Shown: positions 1 through 13,400 of the stretch, piece by piece
Layout: every line of letters starts with the position of its first letter
Position numbering within the stretch: the first letter of the stretch is position 1
NCBI GenBank assembly: GCA_902651635.1
Contig: CACRSC010001920.1
Location: 62,001 to 126,000 of the forward strand
Source: Mastigamoeba balamuthi
Taxonomy: Eukaryota > Evosea > Mastigamoebida > Mastigamoebidae
Length of the DNA: 64,000 nucleotides
Direction of reading: 5' to 3'
Notes under the pieces: generated by a model
The model's input: only the letters and a program-made list of their open reading frames with translations
The model's database searches: none
What the model was told of the DNA's origin: nothing
Position numbers and translations under genes: made by a program

Positions 1-368
1 ACATCGCGCAGGATGAGGAACCCCCCGGCGGCCCCGCCGCTCTGCGCAGCGGCCTGCACCGCCGGCCGGTGGCCCTTGCTGGTCCCCGGCAGCGAGAGCG
101 GCATCAGCGGCCCGCCCTCGCCCACAGAGGCCAGCGGGCCGCGGCTGGCCAGGCGGCTCGTGCTCAGCGCCGAGGCCGTCTGCTGGGGCCCGCGGGCCGT
201 GCCCAGAGGGCCCAGCGGGGAGATGCCCGGGACGGCCGCGATGCCCGTGGACGAGGAGGCCGAGGCGTGGGGCAGCAGAATGCCGCTCGAGCCGCGCGCC
301 TGCGACTGCTGCTGCGACTGCAAGGGCTGCTGCTGCTGCTGGAGGTGGTGCAGCGCGGTCATCATCAT
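1..368 (-). CDS. 5' end of a Gln/Ser/Ala-rich protein gene, cut by the window edge
   Basis: An open frame runs leftward from three consecutive ATG codons (first at 366-368) to base 1 without a stop, about 122 residues. The product starts with MMMTALHHLQQQQQ, followed by a second Gln-rich stretch and a low-complexity Ser/Ala/Gly/Pro region. No domain is recognisable in this part. Codons end mostly in G or C, as in neighbouring genes, and the frame avoids stops throughout, but in DNA this GC-rich an overlapping plus-strand frame is open too, so the assignment is tentative. I favour the minus strand because it begins with a run of Met codons and carries a coherent CAG-encoded glutamine tract typical of protist regulatory proteins. 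The gene would be divergent from the NDR kinase gene at 1208. No function is proposed. Confidence 0.45.
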   Translation of the reverse strand, partial: MMMTALHHLQQQQQPLQSQQQSQARGSSGILLPHASASSSTGIAAVPGISPLGPLGTARGPQQTASALSTSRLASRGPLASVGEGGPLMPLSLPGTSKGHRPAVQAAAQSGGAAGGFLILRD

Positions 369-3033
<2,665 letters not shown>

Positions 3034-3850
3034 GCGGGCCGATGAGCGGGCAGTGAAAGGAGAGGGGCACCTGGCGGTGGCTGCGTGTCTGGCCCCCGGT
3101 GGGGTAGGCCCAGCGCTCGGTCACTCAGCCCCCTCCCTCCTCACTTGCTCCCGCCCGCCCCTCTGCGCAGCTGACGTCTTTGAGCTTGCTGATTGAAGCA
3201 CACACACCCCCACAGTTTGTTCTGGTCGCTGTTGCACAACACCCCGTCCGTACATCCATCCCTTCTTACCTTTGGCTTCTTTTTCACCCCGCTCAACACC
3301 AACCCCCCTCTTCCCACCCCTCCGCCTGGGCAAACACCAAGTACATATAGCTTCGGATTCGCCTGACGTGCTGCCAAGCGGAGCTTAAACATGTGCTCTC
3401 GGTCGCGGGAAAAGAGGTTGCTTGTTGTTGGGAGTGAAAACAGAACGACAACAAAGGGGATGATGCCTGGTGCCTCTTCACGCCCCTCGATCCAGTCGCG
3501 GCTGAGAAAACCATACAAGCGCACCCATTCCATGGCTATTAGTGACGCACTGCAATCTGGGGGTATGCTGCCGCAGTCCCGAGGGCTCTCACTCCTGCTG
3601 TGTCAGCTGCCTCAGCCATCGCTGTGGACTTCCCACCCTCGGCCCCTTTGCCGATGTCTTCCACCGTGCTCAACACGGATGCACAGGAGGCCACACGCAG
3701 TATGCAGAAGGACGTAGGACGAGAGACACAAGGTACCGCCTGAATTCCCCAAGGGGTGCGGCGTTTTTCGGGATAACACGGGCACTTAGGTCCAGGCGTA
3801 AGGCACGGCCCCTGGGGCACATTGTACCGTTACTGCCCGCAGAGAGAATA

Positions 3851-3960
3851 ACGACGCAACGAAGACAGGAAACTTCCGAGACAAGAATGACGTCAACGGT
3901 ATACGGTCGATTGACCTCTCGCTGCTGATCGCCGTCCCCCATTCTCTCACTTTTCATCAG
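3851..3960 (+). promoter_or_regulatory. Conserved upstream element with palindromic CRE (TGACGTCA), gene copy 1
   Basis: About 110 bp shared by all three secreted-protein paralogues. It contains the perfect ATF/CREB-type palindrome TGACGTCA at 3888-3895, 111 bases before the ATG, followed by a conserved CGATTGACCTCTCGC block and CTCTCACTTTTCATCA close to the gene. Conservation of non-coding DNA among three copies argues for promoter or 5' leader function. The binding factor is inferred from the motif only. Confidence 0.6.
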
Positions 3961-3998
3961 CAAGAAAGTCGCACTCACAGGAGCCAAGCAAACCCCAC

Positions 3999-5162
3999 AT
4001 GGGTAAGGCAGCATCCACCGCAGCACTCATCGCGACGCTGGCTGCGACGGCCAGCGCGCTCGTGGTCTCGCAGAGCCCGGACCGCGGCCAGGTCGTCCGC
4101 AGGGCCGAGCGCTTCGCGATCCCCGTGGTGTACACGTACCCCGAAAAAACCAATGTCACGCAGTGCTTCGTCATGTACTCGGTCGTCGACAACTTCGGCG
4201 CCCCGTGGACCAACGTTCAGACCCAGGAGTTGCACCAGCCCAGCGGCCCGGCGTGGATGACCAACCTGACGATGCCCACCGGCACCAGCGTCCTCGAGTT
4301 CGTCGGTTACTGCATCGTCGACGGCCAGCGGGTGTACCCCGAGGGCCAGGGCAACGGCGCCTTCGAGCCCGCCACCCGCCCGCGCTTCGACGTCCTCGTC
4401 GCCGACGGCTACACCAGGACCCTCAATACCACCGTCACGCTGGGCACAACGAGTGCGTTCTACACCGTCGACGCCGTCCTGATGCCCTACGAGGGCCCCA
4501 AGCCCATCCCCGGTCTGCGGTGCTTCGCGTGGTACGCCTTCCTGGCCAAGCACGGCGACCCCTGGACCTCGCCCCGCGCTGCCCAGATGATGTACAAGGC
4601 CACGTGGGGCCGCTGGTACGGCATGATTCACGACGAGTATGTCCTCGACATCGCGTTCCCTGAGGACGGCACTGTGCTCGAGGCCACGTCCTACTGCGAG
4701 TACGCCGGCAGGCGCGTCTGGAACAGTGGGGCTCGCTGCCACTACGACCACGAGCCCGCCGCCGAGCTCGTCCAGGTGGCCGCCAACCACTTCCTGAGCA
4801 AGAACGTGGTCACCGAGGCCTCGCGCGGATCCGTTTACCTCACCTTCAGGTCGAAGGCGCTGCCGCTGAGCCCCATCCGCCCCGCGACGGGCCTCAAGTG
4901 CTTCGCCCACTTCTCGTTCGTCGACAGCTTCGGGGGCGAGTGGAAGTCGCCGGTGACGCAGGAGATGTACTCCCTCCTGGGGCGCTACGGTCACGAGCGC
5001 GACAGACCCGAGGACCTGCCGTACGAGAGGTGGGGGCTGGACATCGCGATGCCCGTGGGCACCAAGCTCGAGGCCACCGGGTTCTGCACCCTCAATCACA
5101 AGACGTTGTGGGTCGAGGGCCAGGGCAACTTCCTCTTCCAGAACACTGGTGTCCAGAACTGA
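3999..5162 (+). CDS. Secreted protein with three CBM-like repeats, paralogue 1
   Basis: Intronless, 387 residues. An Ala/Leu-rich signal peptide (about residues 1-20, MGKAASTAALIATLAATASA) is followed by three repeats of about 110 residues (roughly 45-130, 165-255 and 295-385). Each repeat has an aromatic/Cys start (QCFVMYS, LRCFAWYAF, LKCFAHFSF), a central Trp, a hydrophobic strand ending MP or FP, then GT-x-LE-x-(T/V)-x-YC or FC, and an end of the type W-x-x-GQGN. The layout recalls starch-binding modules of the CBM25/53 type (Trp, GT-x-LEF and a final N-Y/F), but that link is inference. Paired Cys residues fit disulfides in an exported protein. The ATG is set by the signal peptide and by the same start in two paralogues. 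Likely role: extracellular or cyst/cell-surface carbohydrate binding. No catalytic motif is seen. AATAAA lies 75 bp past the stop. Confidence 0.8.
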   Translation: MGKAASTAALIATLAATASALVVSQSPDRGQVVRRAERFAIPVVYTYPEKTNVTQCFVMYSVVDNFGAPWTNVQTQELHQPSGPAWMTNLTMPTGTSVLEFVGYCIVDGQRVYPEGQGNGAFEPATRPRFDVLVADGYTRTLNTTVTLGTTSAFYTVDAVLMPYEGPKPIPGLRCFAWYAFLAKHGDPWTSPRAAQMMYKATWGRWYGMIHDEYVLDIAFPEDGTVLEATSYCEYAGRRVWNSGARCHYDHEPAAELVQVAANHFLSKNVVTEASRGSVYLTFRSKALPLSPIRPATGLKCFAHFSFVDSFGGEWKSPVTQEMYSLLGRYGHERDRPEDLPYERWGLDIAMPVGTKLEATGFCTLNHKTLWVEGQGNFLFQNTGVQN

Positions 5163-5714
5163 GGCGATGCCAGGTCCAATGCTGCCTGTCCCTCTGGCAC
5201 AGCATGCAGCACCAGCATTCAACCAGAATAACCCTGCAATAAAGTGCAACTGATAATTGGGGCCACAACAGAACAAAGCACTGATCGTCGCTGTTTTGCT
5301 TGGCATCAACCACACCTTTGCCTTTAGTATGTCGATGTTATCATCCGCGTATCAATAGGGGTGTATAGGTGGGAAACCACTGCTGATAACCAGCAGTGCC
5401 AGCCTACTGGCGAGTCCGACAAGGCGGGGTTGCAGCAGTCGAGCACGGGTCGCCGATGCTCAAGGGCGGCGGACCGCCCTGCAGTCACCAGTGCTAGCTG
5501 CTCGCCCCCTCTGCTGAGCACCACCCGTCACGCTGTCGCTCGCCCTGCAGCCCCTGCCAGTCATTCAGCACCCGTGTCCTTCGTACTTGAGTTTTTAGGG
5601 CTCGCCCTGGGTGCCGGCCACAGCGAACGTGCGCAGGCTCGCAGTGCGGGCGGCCGGAGGGCCAGAGCATGGCCAATGCATTGTCGCTCTGCGGATCTGT
5701 GGGCGGGACACATG

Positions 5715-5732
5715 TCGGCGAGTACTCGCCGA
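5715..5732. repeat. Perfect 18-bp palindrome
   Basis: TCGGCGAGTACTCGCCGA reads identically on both strands. It could be a dimeric factor site or a short hairpin. No flanking gene start is close enough to assign it. Confidence 0.6.
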
Positions 5733-6479
5733 GACATTTTCACAGTTCTTTCTTTGTGTATCACAGCAATGCCCTAGAGAACTGGAGCATCTGACAGTCC
5801 GAGATTCTGGGGCGCTCAACGTCACGAGTCACGTGAGAAGAATCTTCTCGGGGCCGTGAAAACGAAAGGCCGCAGGCGGCACAGAACCACAACTAAAAAA
5901 GACTCCGAGTGCCACAGCAGCAGCACTGGCCCCCGTGGCCCAGAGGGGCGCAGCGCGAGCGAGATGGCATGCACATCGTGTGTGCGTGGTCCGCCGCTGT
6001 GTGTGCGTGCGTGCGCTCTGCTGTAGGGGCTTCCGCGGGTTCTCATTTTCCGTGTTTTCCCAGAAGCGAGCAGCGCGCGGTGGTGGGCGAAGCATGTCAC
6101 GGCAGCCTGGCAGCGGACAATGCTGAACGAGGGCGGCGCGGCTGTGGGATTGGCGTGGTCGTCGCGGTTGGCGTCGACAAGGCGCAGCACGGCAGAGGAG
6201 GGCAGCAGCGGAGGGGAGAGAGGAGATGCCGCACACGAAGCACCCCGACCTGAGGCTACGGGCCCCTTCGTCACCAGCGACCGCCCGAAGGCCGACAGGG
6301 CACAGCAGGCTGCATCGCTTCGTCTACACGGAGTCCGAGCCAGCCGGGAGCGCAGACCGTCGTGCCTCTTTGTCGTTGCTGTCCCACGATTGCCTCGGCT
6401 GCCCGACGAGATGCTCAGTCAGCCATCGCCCTCCATCATCACGCACACTACGCCCACGTTCCCTCTGCAGGGTGCCGTG

Positions 6480-6760
6480 GCTGGCAGAGGGCACATCCTC
6501 CTTCGGGTGGGCGTGCCCTCTGCCGCCCGGGGGTGGTCGCGTGTTCCCTCTGCGGAGCGCCGAGGGCCGCTGAGCGACACGTCCTCCTTCGGGTGGGCGT
6601 GCCCTCTGTCGCCCCCTGGTGCAGGCCACGCCGTGTGGTCCTCCGCTGGGTGCCGGGGTCGGCGAGAGCAGCGCACTCAACCCTCGGGTGGGGTGCGCTC
6701 TCTGCCGTCCCCAGGTGCCACGAGGGATTGCACTCACCCGACCGCCCGTCACGCCCCACA
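6480..6760. repeat. Three imperfect tandem copies, period about 86-95 bp
   Basis: A core (CCTTCGGGTGGGCGTGCCCTCTG) recurs starting near 6492 and 6578, with a diverged third copy near 6673 (CCCTCGGGTGGGG, then CTCTCTGCCG). The tract is GC-rich and apparently non-coding. Confidence 0.6.
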
Positions 6761-6841
6761 CGCCCACTGGCTGAAACCGGACTTGAAGTCGCTGTGACCA
6801 AGAACCGTGATTCCAGTTTGGCGTGATAATTCCAATTGTCT

Positions 6842-7212
6842 TCTGCGGCCACGGCGGGCACAGCACGCACGTGCTCGAGTGGTTCTCGCGGCACGACACG
6901 TGCGCCACGGGGTGCGGCTGCCGCTGCCGCGACCACCAGCTGCGCAAGCTGCTCGAGTACAGGGAGCACGCCCTGGCCACCGCGCTGGCCTCGCAGGTCG
7001 CCAAAGCCGCAGCCAGCGCCGCGGTCTCGTCGTCGGCCGCGCGCAGCACCGAGGCGTCGGACAGTGGGGTCTCTGTGTGCTCGACTTCGGTGGGGGCGTC
7101 GATCAAGGAGGCGTTCCCTGCGGGCGGCCGGCCCTTGTCGGGCGGTGCGAGGGAGCAGGGCGTGCAGTGCGTGCCACTGCACGAGCCGCAGCACTCTGTC
7201 TGGGGCCCTGCC
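6842..7212 (+). pseudogene. Inverted duplicate fragment of the WDR59 3' end
   Basis: This 371-bp stretch matches, in opposite orientation, 10460-10830 of the WDR59 gene, the part encoding the last zinc-ligand cluster and the Ala/Ser-rich tail. By eye only about five bases differ. It lacks the start, the exons upstream and the real stop region, since the match ends 30 bases before the WDR59 stop. It begins inside an exon, so nothing distinguishes DNA-level copying from retrocopying, although it abuts the segmental duplication that starts near 7231, which favours DNA rearrangement. It is probably non-functional. The high identity implies a recent event or ongoing gene conversion. Confidence 0.85.
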
Positions 7213-7908
7213 CCGACGATTGGAGCACACAGAATAGTTCTGTGTGGTCGCTGTTGCACAACACCCCATCCGGACATCTATCCCTTCTCACCTTTGGCCT
7301 TCCCGCATCCCCTCTCCCCCTGGCAAACACCAATTACATAGAGAGCTTTGGGTTCCCGGAACGTGCTGCCAAGCGGTGCTCCAACTTGTGCTCGGTCGCG
7401 CAAGAGAACGGTGTTCGAGGGCGAAAATGAACGACAATGAAGTGCTGGTGCCTCTTCACGCTCCTTGAGACAATCACGGCTGAGATAACCTTACAAATAC
7501 TCCTGTTCCATGCTCCACTTACTGGCGTGCTGCAATCCGGCGGGTCAGACCCGCTTCAGGTTGCCATGCGGCACGTACGGGGGTCACCGGGAGAGGGTTC
7601 TCACCCCCGCTGTGCTCCTCCTCGGCCCATTGCCGTTGAGGCAGCTAAGGGTGGGGTACCGCCCGTGGGCCAGCGCTATGTTGGCTGTATCCCACCGTGC
7701 TTAACACGGAAGCACAGGAGGCCACAGGCGGCAGTGTGCAGAAAGGATGCAGGATGGGAGACACAAGGGCCTCATCTGACCACAGAGTCAGAGTCGGGGG
7801 ATACGGTGTTTTTCGCGATCTCGCAGTGGGGTTGCCCGGGGTAAGACACGGCCCGCGCGCGCTGCACAGCTCGCACCGGCGGCCCCGCGAACGGGAAAAC
7901 AACGAGAA

Positions 7909-8012
7909 AAGCGCAACGAAGAAGGGAAACTTCCGAGACAAGAATGACGTCAATGGTAGGCGGTCGATTGACCTCTCGCTGATCGCCGTCCCGATTCTCT
8001 CACTTTTCATCA
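7909..8012 (+). promoter_or_regulatory. Conserved upstream element with palindromic CRE, gene copy 2
   Basis: Contains TGACGTCA at 7945-7952, 115 bases before the ATG, within the same conserved block as in the other two paralogues. Confidence 0.6.
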
Positions 8013-8059
8013 CAAGCAGAAAACAAGCCACTCCCCTCCAGGAGCCAAGTAAACCCCAC

Positions 8060-9223
8060 ATGGGCAAGGCAGCAGCCACCGCAGCACTCATCGCGACGCT
8101 TGCAGCGACGGCCAGCGCGCTCGTGGTCTCGCAGACCCCGGGCCGCGGCCAGGTCACCCGCACGGCGGAGCCCTTCGCCACCCCCAAGGTGTACGCCTGC
8201 TGTGGCGACTCCAATGTCACGCAGTGCTTCGTCATGTACTCGGTCGTCGACAACTTCGGCGCCCCGTGGACCAACGTCCAGACCCAGGAGTTGCACAAGT
8301 CCACGCGCGCGGCGTGGACGACCAACCTGACGATGCCCACCGGCACCAGCGTCCTCGAGTTCGTCGCCTACTGCATCGTCGACGGCCAGCGGGTGTACTC
8401 TGATGGCCAGGGCAACGGCGCCTTCGAGCCCGCCACCCGCCCGCGCTTCGACGTCCTCGTCGCCGACGGCTACACCGGGACCATGACCGACACCCTCACG
8501 CTGGGCACCACGCAGGCACACTACATCGTCGACGCCGTCCTGATGCCCCACGAGGGCCCCAAGCCCATCCCCGGTCTGCGGTGCTTCGCGTGGTACGCCT
8601 TCCTGGCCAAGCACGGCGACCCCTGGACCTCGCCCCGCGCCGCCGAGATGACGTACAAGTGGTCGTGGACCCGCTGGAACGGCATGGTGAACGACGAGTA
8701 TGTCCTCGACATCGCGTTCCCTGAGGACGGCACTGTGCTCGAGGCCACGTCCTACTGCGAGTACGCCGGCAGGCGCGTCTGGAACAGTGGGGCACGCCGC
8801 CACTACGACCACGAGCCCGTCGCCGAGCTCGTCCAGGTGGCAGCCACTCGCTTCTTGAGCAAGAACGTGGTCACCGAGGCCTCGCACGGGACGGTGTACC
8901 TGACGTTCAGGTCCAAGGCGCTGCCGCTGAGCCCCATCCGCCCCGCGACTGGCCTCAAGTGCTTCGCCCACTTCTCGTTCGTCGACAGCTTCGGGGGCGA
9001 GTGGAGGTCGCCTGTGACGCAGGAGATGCAGGTCGTCATGGGGCGATATGGTCATGCGTACGACAGCCCCGAGGACCTGCCGTACGAGAGGTGGGGGCTG
9101 GACATCGCGATGCCCGTGGGCACCAAGCTCGAGGCCACCGGGTTCTGCACCCTCAACCACAAGACGTTGTGGGTCGAGGGCCAGGGCAACTTCCTCTTCC
9201 AGAACACTGGTGTCCAGAACTGA
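8060..9223 (+). CDS. Secreted protein with three CBM-like repeats, paralogue 2
   Basis: Intronless, 387 residues, the same length as paralogues 1 and 3. The frame is open further upstream, but the ATG at 8060 is chosen because it starts the signal peptide MGKAAATAALIATLAATASA, conserved in all copies, and the upstream extension lies in the shared non-coding CRE element. Three repeats follow, with the same Cys, Trp and GQGN features. Repeat 1 differs most from paralogue 1 (VYACCGDSNVTQCF against VYTYPEKTNVTQCF) and repeat 3 least. N-x-T/S sequons (for example NVTQ and NLTM) suggest N-glycosylation. Predicted extracellular carbohydrate-binding protein; the assignment to a CBM family is inference. 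Confidence 0.8.
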   Translation: MGKAAATAALIATLAATASALVVSQTPGRGQVTRTAEPFATPKVYACCGDSNVTQCFVMYSVVDNFGAPWTNVQTQELHKSTRAAWTTNLTMPTGTSVLEFVAYCIVDGQRVYSDGQGNGAFEPATRPRFDVLVADGYTGTMTDTLTLGTTQAHYIVDAVLMPHEGPKPIPGLRCFAWYAFLAKHGDPWTSPRAAEMTYKWSWTRWNGMVNDEYVLDIAFPEDGTVLEATSYCEYAGRRVWNSGARRHYDHEPVAELVQVAATRFLSKNVVTEASHGTVYLTFRSKALPLSPIRPATGLKCFAHFSFVDSFGGEWRSPVTQEMQVVMGRYGHAYDSPEDLPYERWGLDIAMPVGTKLEATGFCTLNHKTLWVEGQGNFLFQNTGVQN

Positions 9224-9308
9224 GGCGATGCCAGGTCCAATGCTGCCTGCCCCTCTGGCACAGCATGCAGCACCAGCATCCAACAACCTGAAGAAAACCT
9301 GCAATAAA

Positions 9309-10426
9309 GAACATTCCCATGACCAACAGAAATCAACTCTGATAGACAGGCTCACATTACCATCAATCCCGTCTGCGCAGTACCTTGTTTGTACAAGCAG
9401 CCTTTGATCCTTGGGTAGACTTTAATGAGTGGTTGAGATGACCGTGTAAATAATTGCAGTAGTGCAGGCCTGGCTGCGAGGGCAATGGCGCTGGGCGGCA
9501 GACGGCGCTGCAGCTACGGGAGCAGATCGGTGTGTGGAATGACGTGCACGACTACCCAGAACCACGGTGATCACGTCATGGTCATGACCAAGGCGGCATG
9601 GGAGTGGCGTGTTGTAGGACAAGTGCGGAGTGTGGCACAACGGCGGCAACGCAAGACGGCTGCAACAAGGAAGTGGGCACGGCGGCGACGGGTACGGGAC
9701 ATGGGGATGATGGCGAAGGCGACATGAGTCCATTCAGGGTTTGCATCAAGCAACTGGCAACCCACCCCAGGCTCACCCCCTATTAAAAGCAGTCACTAAG
9801 AAAAAGGGCTCGGTGGACCCCATTTCGCGATTGCTTGGCTTGGCACTCTGCCCCTGTGCGCATGGCGCATTGCGATTACTTGGTTTGGGTCAAGCAAATC
9901 GAGAGGGCAGAGTGCCTCTCTTGCTCGTGCACTGCAAGGCAACTGTTGCGGTAGGTATGAAAGGGAAAACAGGTGGAATCTGCATAGAAATGACGCCATC
10001 TCATTCTCTCGTTGAGAGAACTTTTGTACACGTCAATAAGACCTCTGGTCTTTTTCAACCCCCCCCCGATTTTCCCACTAAGTGCTTAGTGACATAGGGT
10101 GAGCTTGGGGTGGTATACACATTTAACATTTGAAAGGAAATGGGTCCAGCTTTATAGGAAACTGCCCTTTAAATTTGGCATGTGAAGAGGAAGACATCTG
10201 AACCCTCCAACCACTGAATCTTATGGGCAGGTTGCCTCATAAAACAAGGCCGAAAAGCCAATGTTATGAATTTTAAATTGTGTACCGGTTGGGTGCCAAT
10301 CGTGCGTGCTACCAGAACAGTAATCTCATGGAAACCGTGGTAATCGCTTGTCAATACGAGAGATTCTGAAAACAGTTGGCACATGTATTCACCTGATGGC
10401 CTACGTGGAAGGGAAGGCATGGATGG
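9309..10426. other. Intergenic region between convergent genes
   Basis: The stretch between paralogue 2 and the 3' end of WDR59 holds no supported gene. It is less GC-rich than the genes. It contains interleaved inverted repeats at 9829-9916 and a small hairpin (TTCTCTC/GAGAGAA) near 10006-10022 followed by TTTT. The right part should be WDR59 3' UTR. Confidence 0.4.
9829..9916. other. Interleaved inverted repeats, possible pseudoknotted RNA
   Basis: GATTGCTTG (9829-9837) can pair with CAAGCAAATC (9891-9900, one bulge), and GGCACTCTGCCC (9842-9853) pairs perfectly with GGGCAGAGTGCC (9905-9916). The order A-B-A'-B' is that of an H-type pseudoknot rather than nested hairpins. A second copy of the first arm (GCGATTACTTGG) lies between. 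No Pol III boxes are seen, so an RNA gene is only a possibility. Confidence 0.2.
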
Positions 10427-13400
10427 CTATTTGTTTGACACCATGGGCCTCGGGGCCGAGGCAGGGCCCCAGACAGAGTGCTGCGGCTCGTGCACTTGCA
10501 CGCACTGCACGCCCTGCTCCCTCGCACCGCCCGACAAGGGCCGGCCGCCCGCAGGGAACGCCTCCTTGATCGACGCCCCCACCGAAGTCGAGCACACAGA
10601 GACCCCACTGTCCGACGCCTCGGTGCTGCGCGCGGCCGACGACGAGACCGCGGCGCTGGCGGCGGCCTTGGCGACCTGCGAGGCCAGCGCGGTGGCCAGG
10701 GCGTGCTCCCTGTACTCGAGCAGCTTGCGCAGCTGGTGGTCGCGGCAGCGGCAGCCGCACCCCGTGGCGCACGTGTCGTGCCGCGAGAACCACTCGAGCA
10801 CGTGCGCGCTGTGCCCGCCGTGGCCGCAGAGCGGGCAGTAGTGCGACAGCCCGCGCACGCTCAGCCTGCACACGCTGCAGTGCGCGACCAGCCGGCGGCA
10901 GCTGGGGCACGCGGGCGTGCTGAGCGGCTCGTTGCACTGCGGGCAGAACTTGTCGGGGATCCGCAGCGGCGTGTCCGCGTGCTCCCTGTCGCAGATGGGG
11001 CACCCGCGCACGTACGGGCAGAACGCGTGCGGCGCGGGCTCGAGGAACTGCAGCACGAGCCCCTGCTCGACGTACAGCCCCCAGCGGTGCAGCAGCTGCG
11101 CGTAGGCCTCCCTGTGCCTGTTGAGCTCCGCCGCCGAGAGCGGCTGCAGAATGCCCTCTGGGTTGCTGGGCCCCCCGCACGGGACCACAGGCGAGACCGA
11201 CCTGCTCGGCGACACGTCGCGCGACACGCAGAGCTCGCGCTGCTGCTGTTGCTGCTGCTGCGAGCTCGAGGAGACGGACGTGTCGGACCTCTGCCTCTGC
11301 GAGCCCTGCAGCGACACCGTGCGTCCGTGGGCTGCGGGCAGCTGGCCGGACTTGGACATCCCAGAGGCCCCGCCGCCCGCTGGCGCCGCCTGCGCCTGCT
11401 GCGCGGCCATCTGCGACATCGTCACGACCGTCTGCGACTGCGACAGCGCGGGGCTGATGACCAGCGGGCTCCTGCGCAGGAACGTCGACGTAGCCGACGG
11501 CGAGGACGCCTGCATCGTCGGCCCCGGGTTCGCCGGCATGCTCTGCGGCAGCGTCGGCATCTTGAGCTGCGCCGCCGTCGGCGAGACGGGCTGCGAGGGG
11601 GCGGCGGGCTGCACGCCCGGCGTGATCTCACGGGACGGCGGCGGGATGTTCACAGTCAGCGGGCCCGGCGACGACGGCGGCGGCGACACGGCGACGACAG
11701 AGAGCGGCGAAGGCGGCGGCGGAGGCGAGGCGGACGCCTGCGCCGGCGGGGGCGGCTGGGGCCACTTGACGTGCAGCGCGCACGGGTGGTCGTAGAGCAT
11801 CAGGACGCACGAGACAACGGCCAGTGTCTGCACGTCGCCGAGCCTCTGGTAGTGCCGGAAGATCTCCGCGAGGAACTGCCTGCCCATGGGGTTGTAGCCC
11901 CACGGTATCCCATGCTGGTGCCTCCCCTTCAGGTCTCCCTCACCGCTCTGCGGTCGTGGCCGGTGAGACAAGTGCGAGTGCGGATCCGACTGACATTCTT
12001 CCCGAGGGGGAGCGTGAGGATGCGCAGAATCTCCCAGAGCTTCACGAGGTCCTGCCTGCCGCACTTGCGCGCGGCCTCGAGGTTGTGCTGGCACAGCGAC
12101 GTGGCGTCTGTCCCGGCGACGCTGCAGAACGAGCGTTCAGCGCCTGTGGTGGAGGGAGGATGGGAGTATAGGGCACCTGTAGAGCTTTGCCAGCTGAGGG
12201 CAGACGGGCGACAGCGACGAGAAGTCCTGCGTGTACACGAGCGACGCCACAGACGGCGGCGCTGCCTTGCCGCTGGCTGCCACCGCCTTGCCCCTGCCCT
12301 TGGACGTCCCGCGCGTCCCCGCGTCCCCCGTGCCCGACAGCACGCCCCCGAGCGGCGAGTGCGACAGGTCCGCCGTCGTCTGCGCCGAACTGGTTGGTCG
12401 GTGGGGCCGCCGCGCAGCCGGGCAGCGCAGCGCACCTTGGCGGGGTACAGGAACGACGTGGCCATCAGGAACGACGGCGTCGTGTTGCCCGCGAACGAGC
12501 CCCCGGGCGTCGACGACTGCGGGGAGGTCGCGACGGCGGTGGGGGACTCGGGCACGGCCCTGCCGGGCGTCGCGGTGGAGACGGGGAACTTGCTGACGGG
12601 CGCGCGCAGCTGCGCGAGGAGCTGCGCGTACGTCCTGGGCGCGTCCATGGCCCGCGAGCTGGTGCTCTTCTGCGTGAAGAAGAAGGCGACGGTGCCCCGG
12701 GGGCCGTAGGCGACGCCCGTCGTGCGCGGGGAGGGCAGCGTCGAGCTGCAGTCGTACCCGATCGTCCCCTGCGCGGACGCAGAGGCCAGCGCCTCCGTGT
12801 TGACGATCTCGATCAGCTGGTACAGGCACTCTGCAAAGCACGGCGCGTTCCTAGACACGTAGCTCTCCGCCGTCTTCTGCAGCCCCTGTGGCGCCACACG
12901 AGAGAGTCAGCCGCAGAGGGAGGGCAGCGAAGCCGTGTGGCCAACTGAGGGCGCTTGTCTCCGTGTCTGCCCAAAAGCGCATGCAGAACTGAATGCATGG
13001 CACTGGCTTGCGAGGGCCAAGCGGCGTGTGGGCTGCGCGCTCCCTCGCGTCGCTCGCTGCGTACTTTGAGGATGCGGATGTTCTGCTGGACGTTCTCCTG
13101 CGTGAGGAAGTCGAACGAGGGCAGGGCGCCGTGCGGGTACAGCGAGGGGAAGGCGATCTTGAGCCGCACGCAGAGCGGCGGGGCGTTGGTCTTGGACGAC
13201 GAGAAGCACGACAGCGTGGCCGTGCGGTTGACCCTGTCCATCTCGTGCAGCTGTATGCTCGGCGGCTTGTGCTTCTCGATCGCGCTGAACTCCTTCTCGA
13301 GGCTCTCGGGCTGCGCCAGCCACGCCGAGTCGCGCGAGCCCGGCGACGACCCCACGTCGTCGGGCCGCCCCTTGGCCCCCACCGACTCGATGCCCACCTC

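Larger units (their letters stand above)
3222..5243 (+). repeat. Segmental duplication, copy 1 (pair of 7231-9308)
   Basis: Starting near the shared string GTCGCTGTTGCACAACACCC, this block and the one at about 7231-9308 align through roughly 750 bp of 5' flank, the whole secreted-protein gene, and the 3' UTR with an AATAAA signal (5238-5243 here, 9303-9308 there). The flanks have diverged by many substitutions and small indels while the coding parts stay close. The stretch 3034-3998 upstream of the gene holds no other gene. Confidence 0.85.
5244..6841. other. Intergenic region with a palindrome and short tandem repeats
   Basis: About 1.6 kb without a supported gene. Short frames here have no recognisable product. 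It holds an 18-bp perfect palindrome (5715-5732) and an imperfect three-copy tandem repeat (about 6480-6760), listed separately. It separates the first secreted-protein gene from the WDR59 fragment and the second duplicated block. Confidence 0.5.
7231..9308 (+). repeat. Segmental duplication, copy 2 (pair of 3222-5243)
   Basis: Same order as copy 1: 5' flank, CRE-containing element, secreted-protein gene, AATAAA (9303-9308). Bases 7231-8059 contain no other gene. Immediately upstream lies the inverted WDR59 fragment, so the breakpoints of two rearrangements coincide within about 20 bp. Confidence 0.85.

Noticed and set aside
3975-5315. 446-codon minus-strand frame (and similar ones opposite the other two secreted genes)
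   Set aside because: Mirror frames of the secreted-protein genes. They recur in all copies only because the sense strand is conserved, and lack any motif.
10478-12709. 743-codon plus-strand open frame
   Set aside because: Antisense to the last exons of WDR59, with Arg/Ala-rich low-complexity text. The minus strand has clear family motifs.
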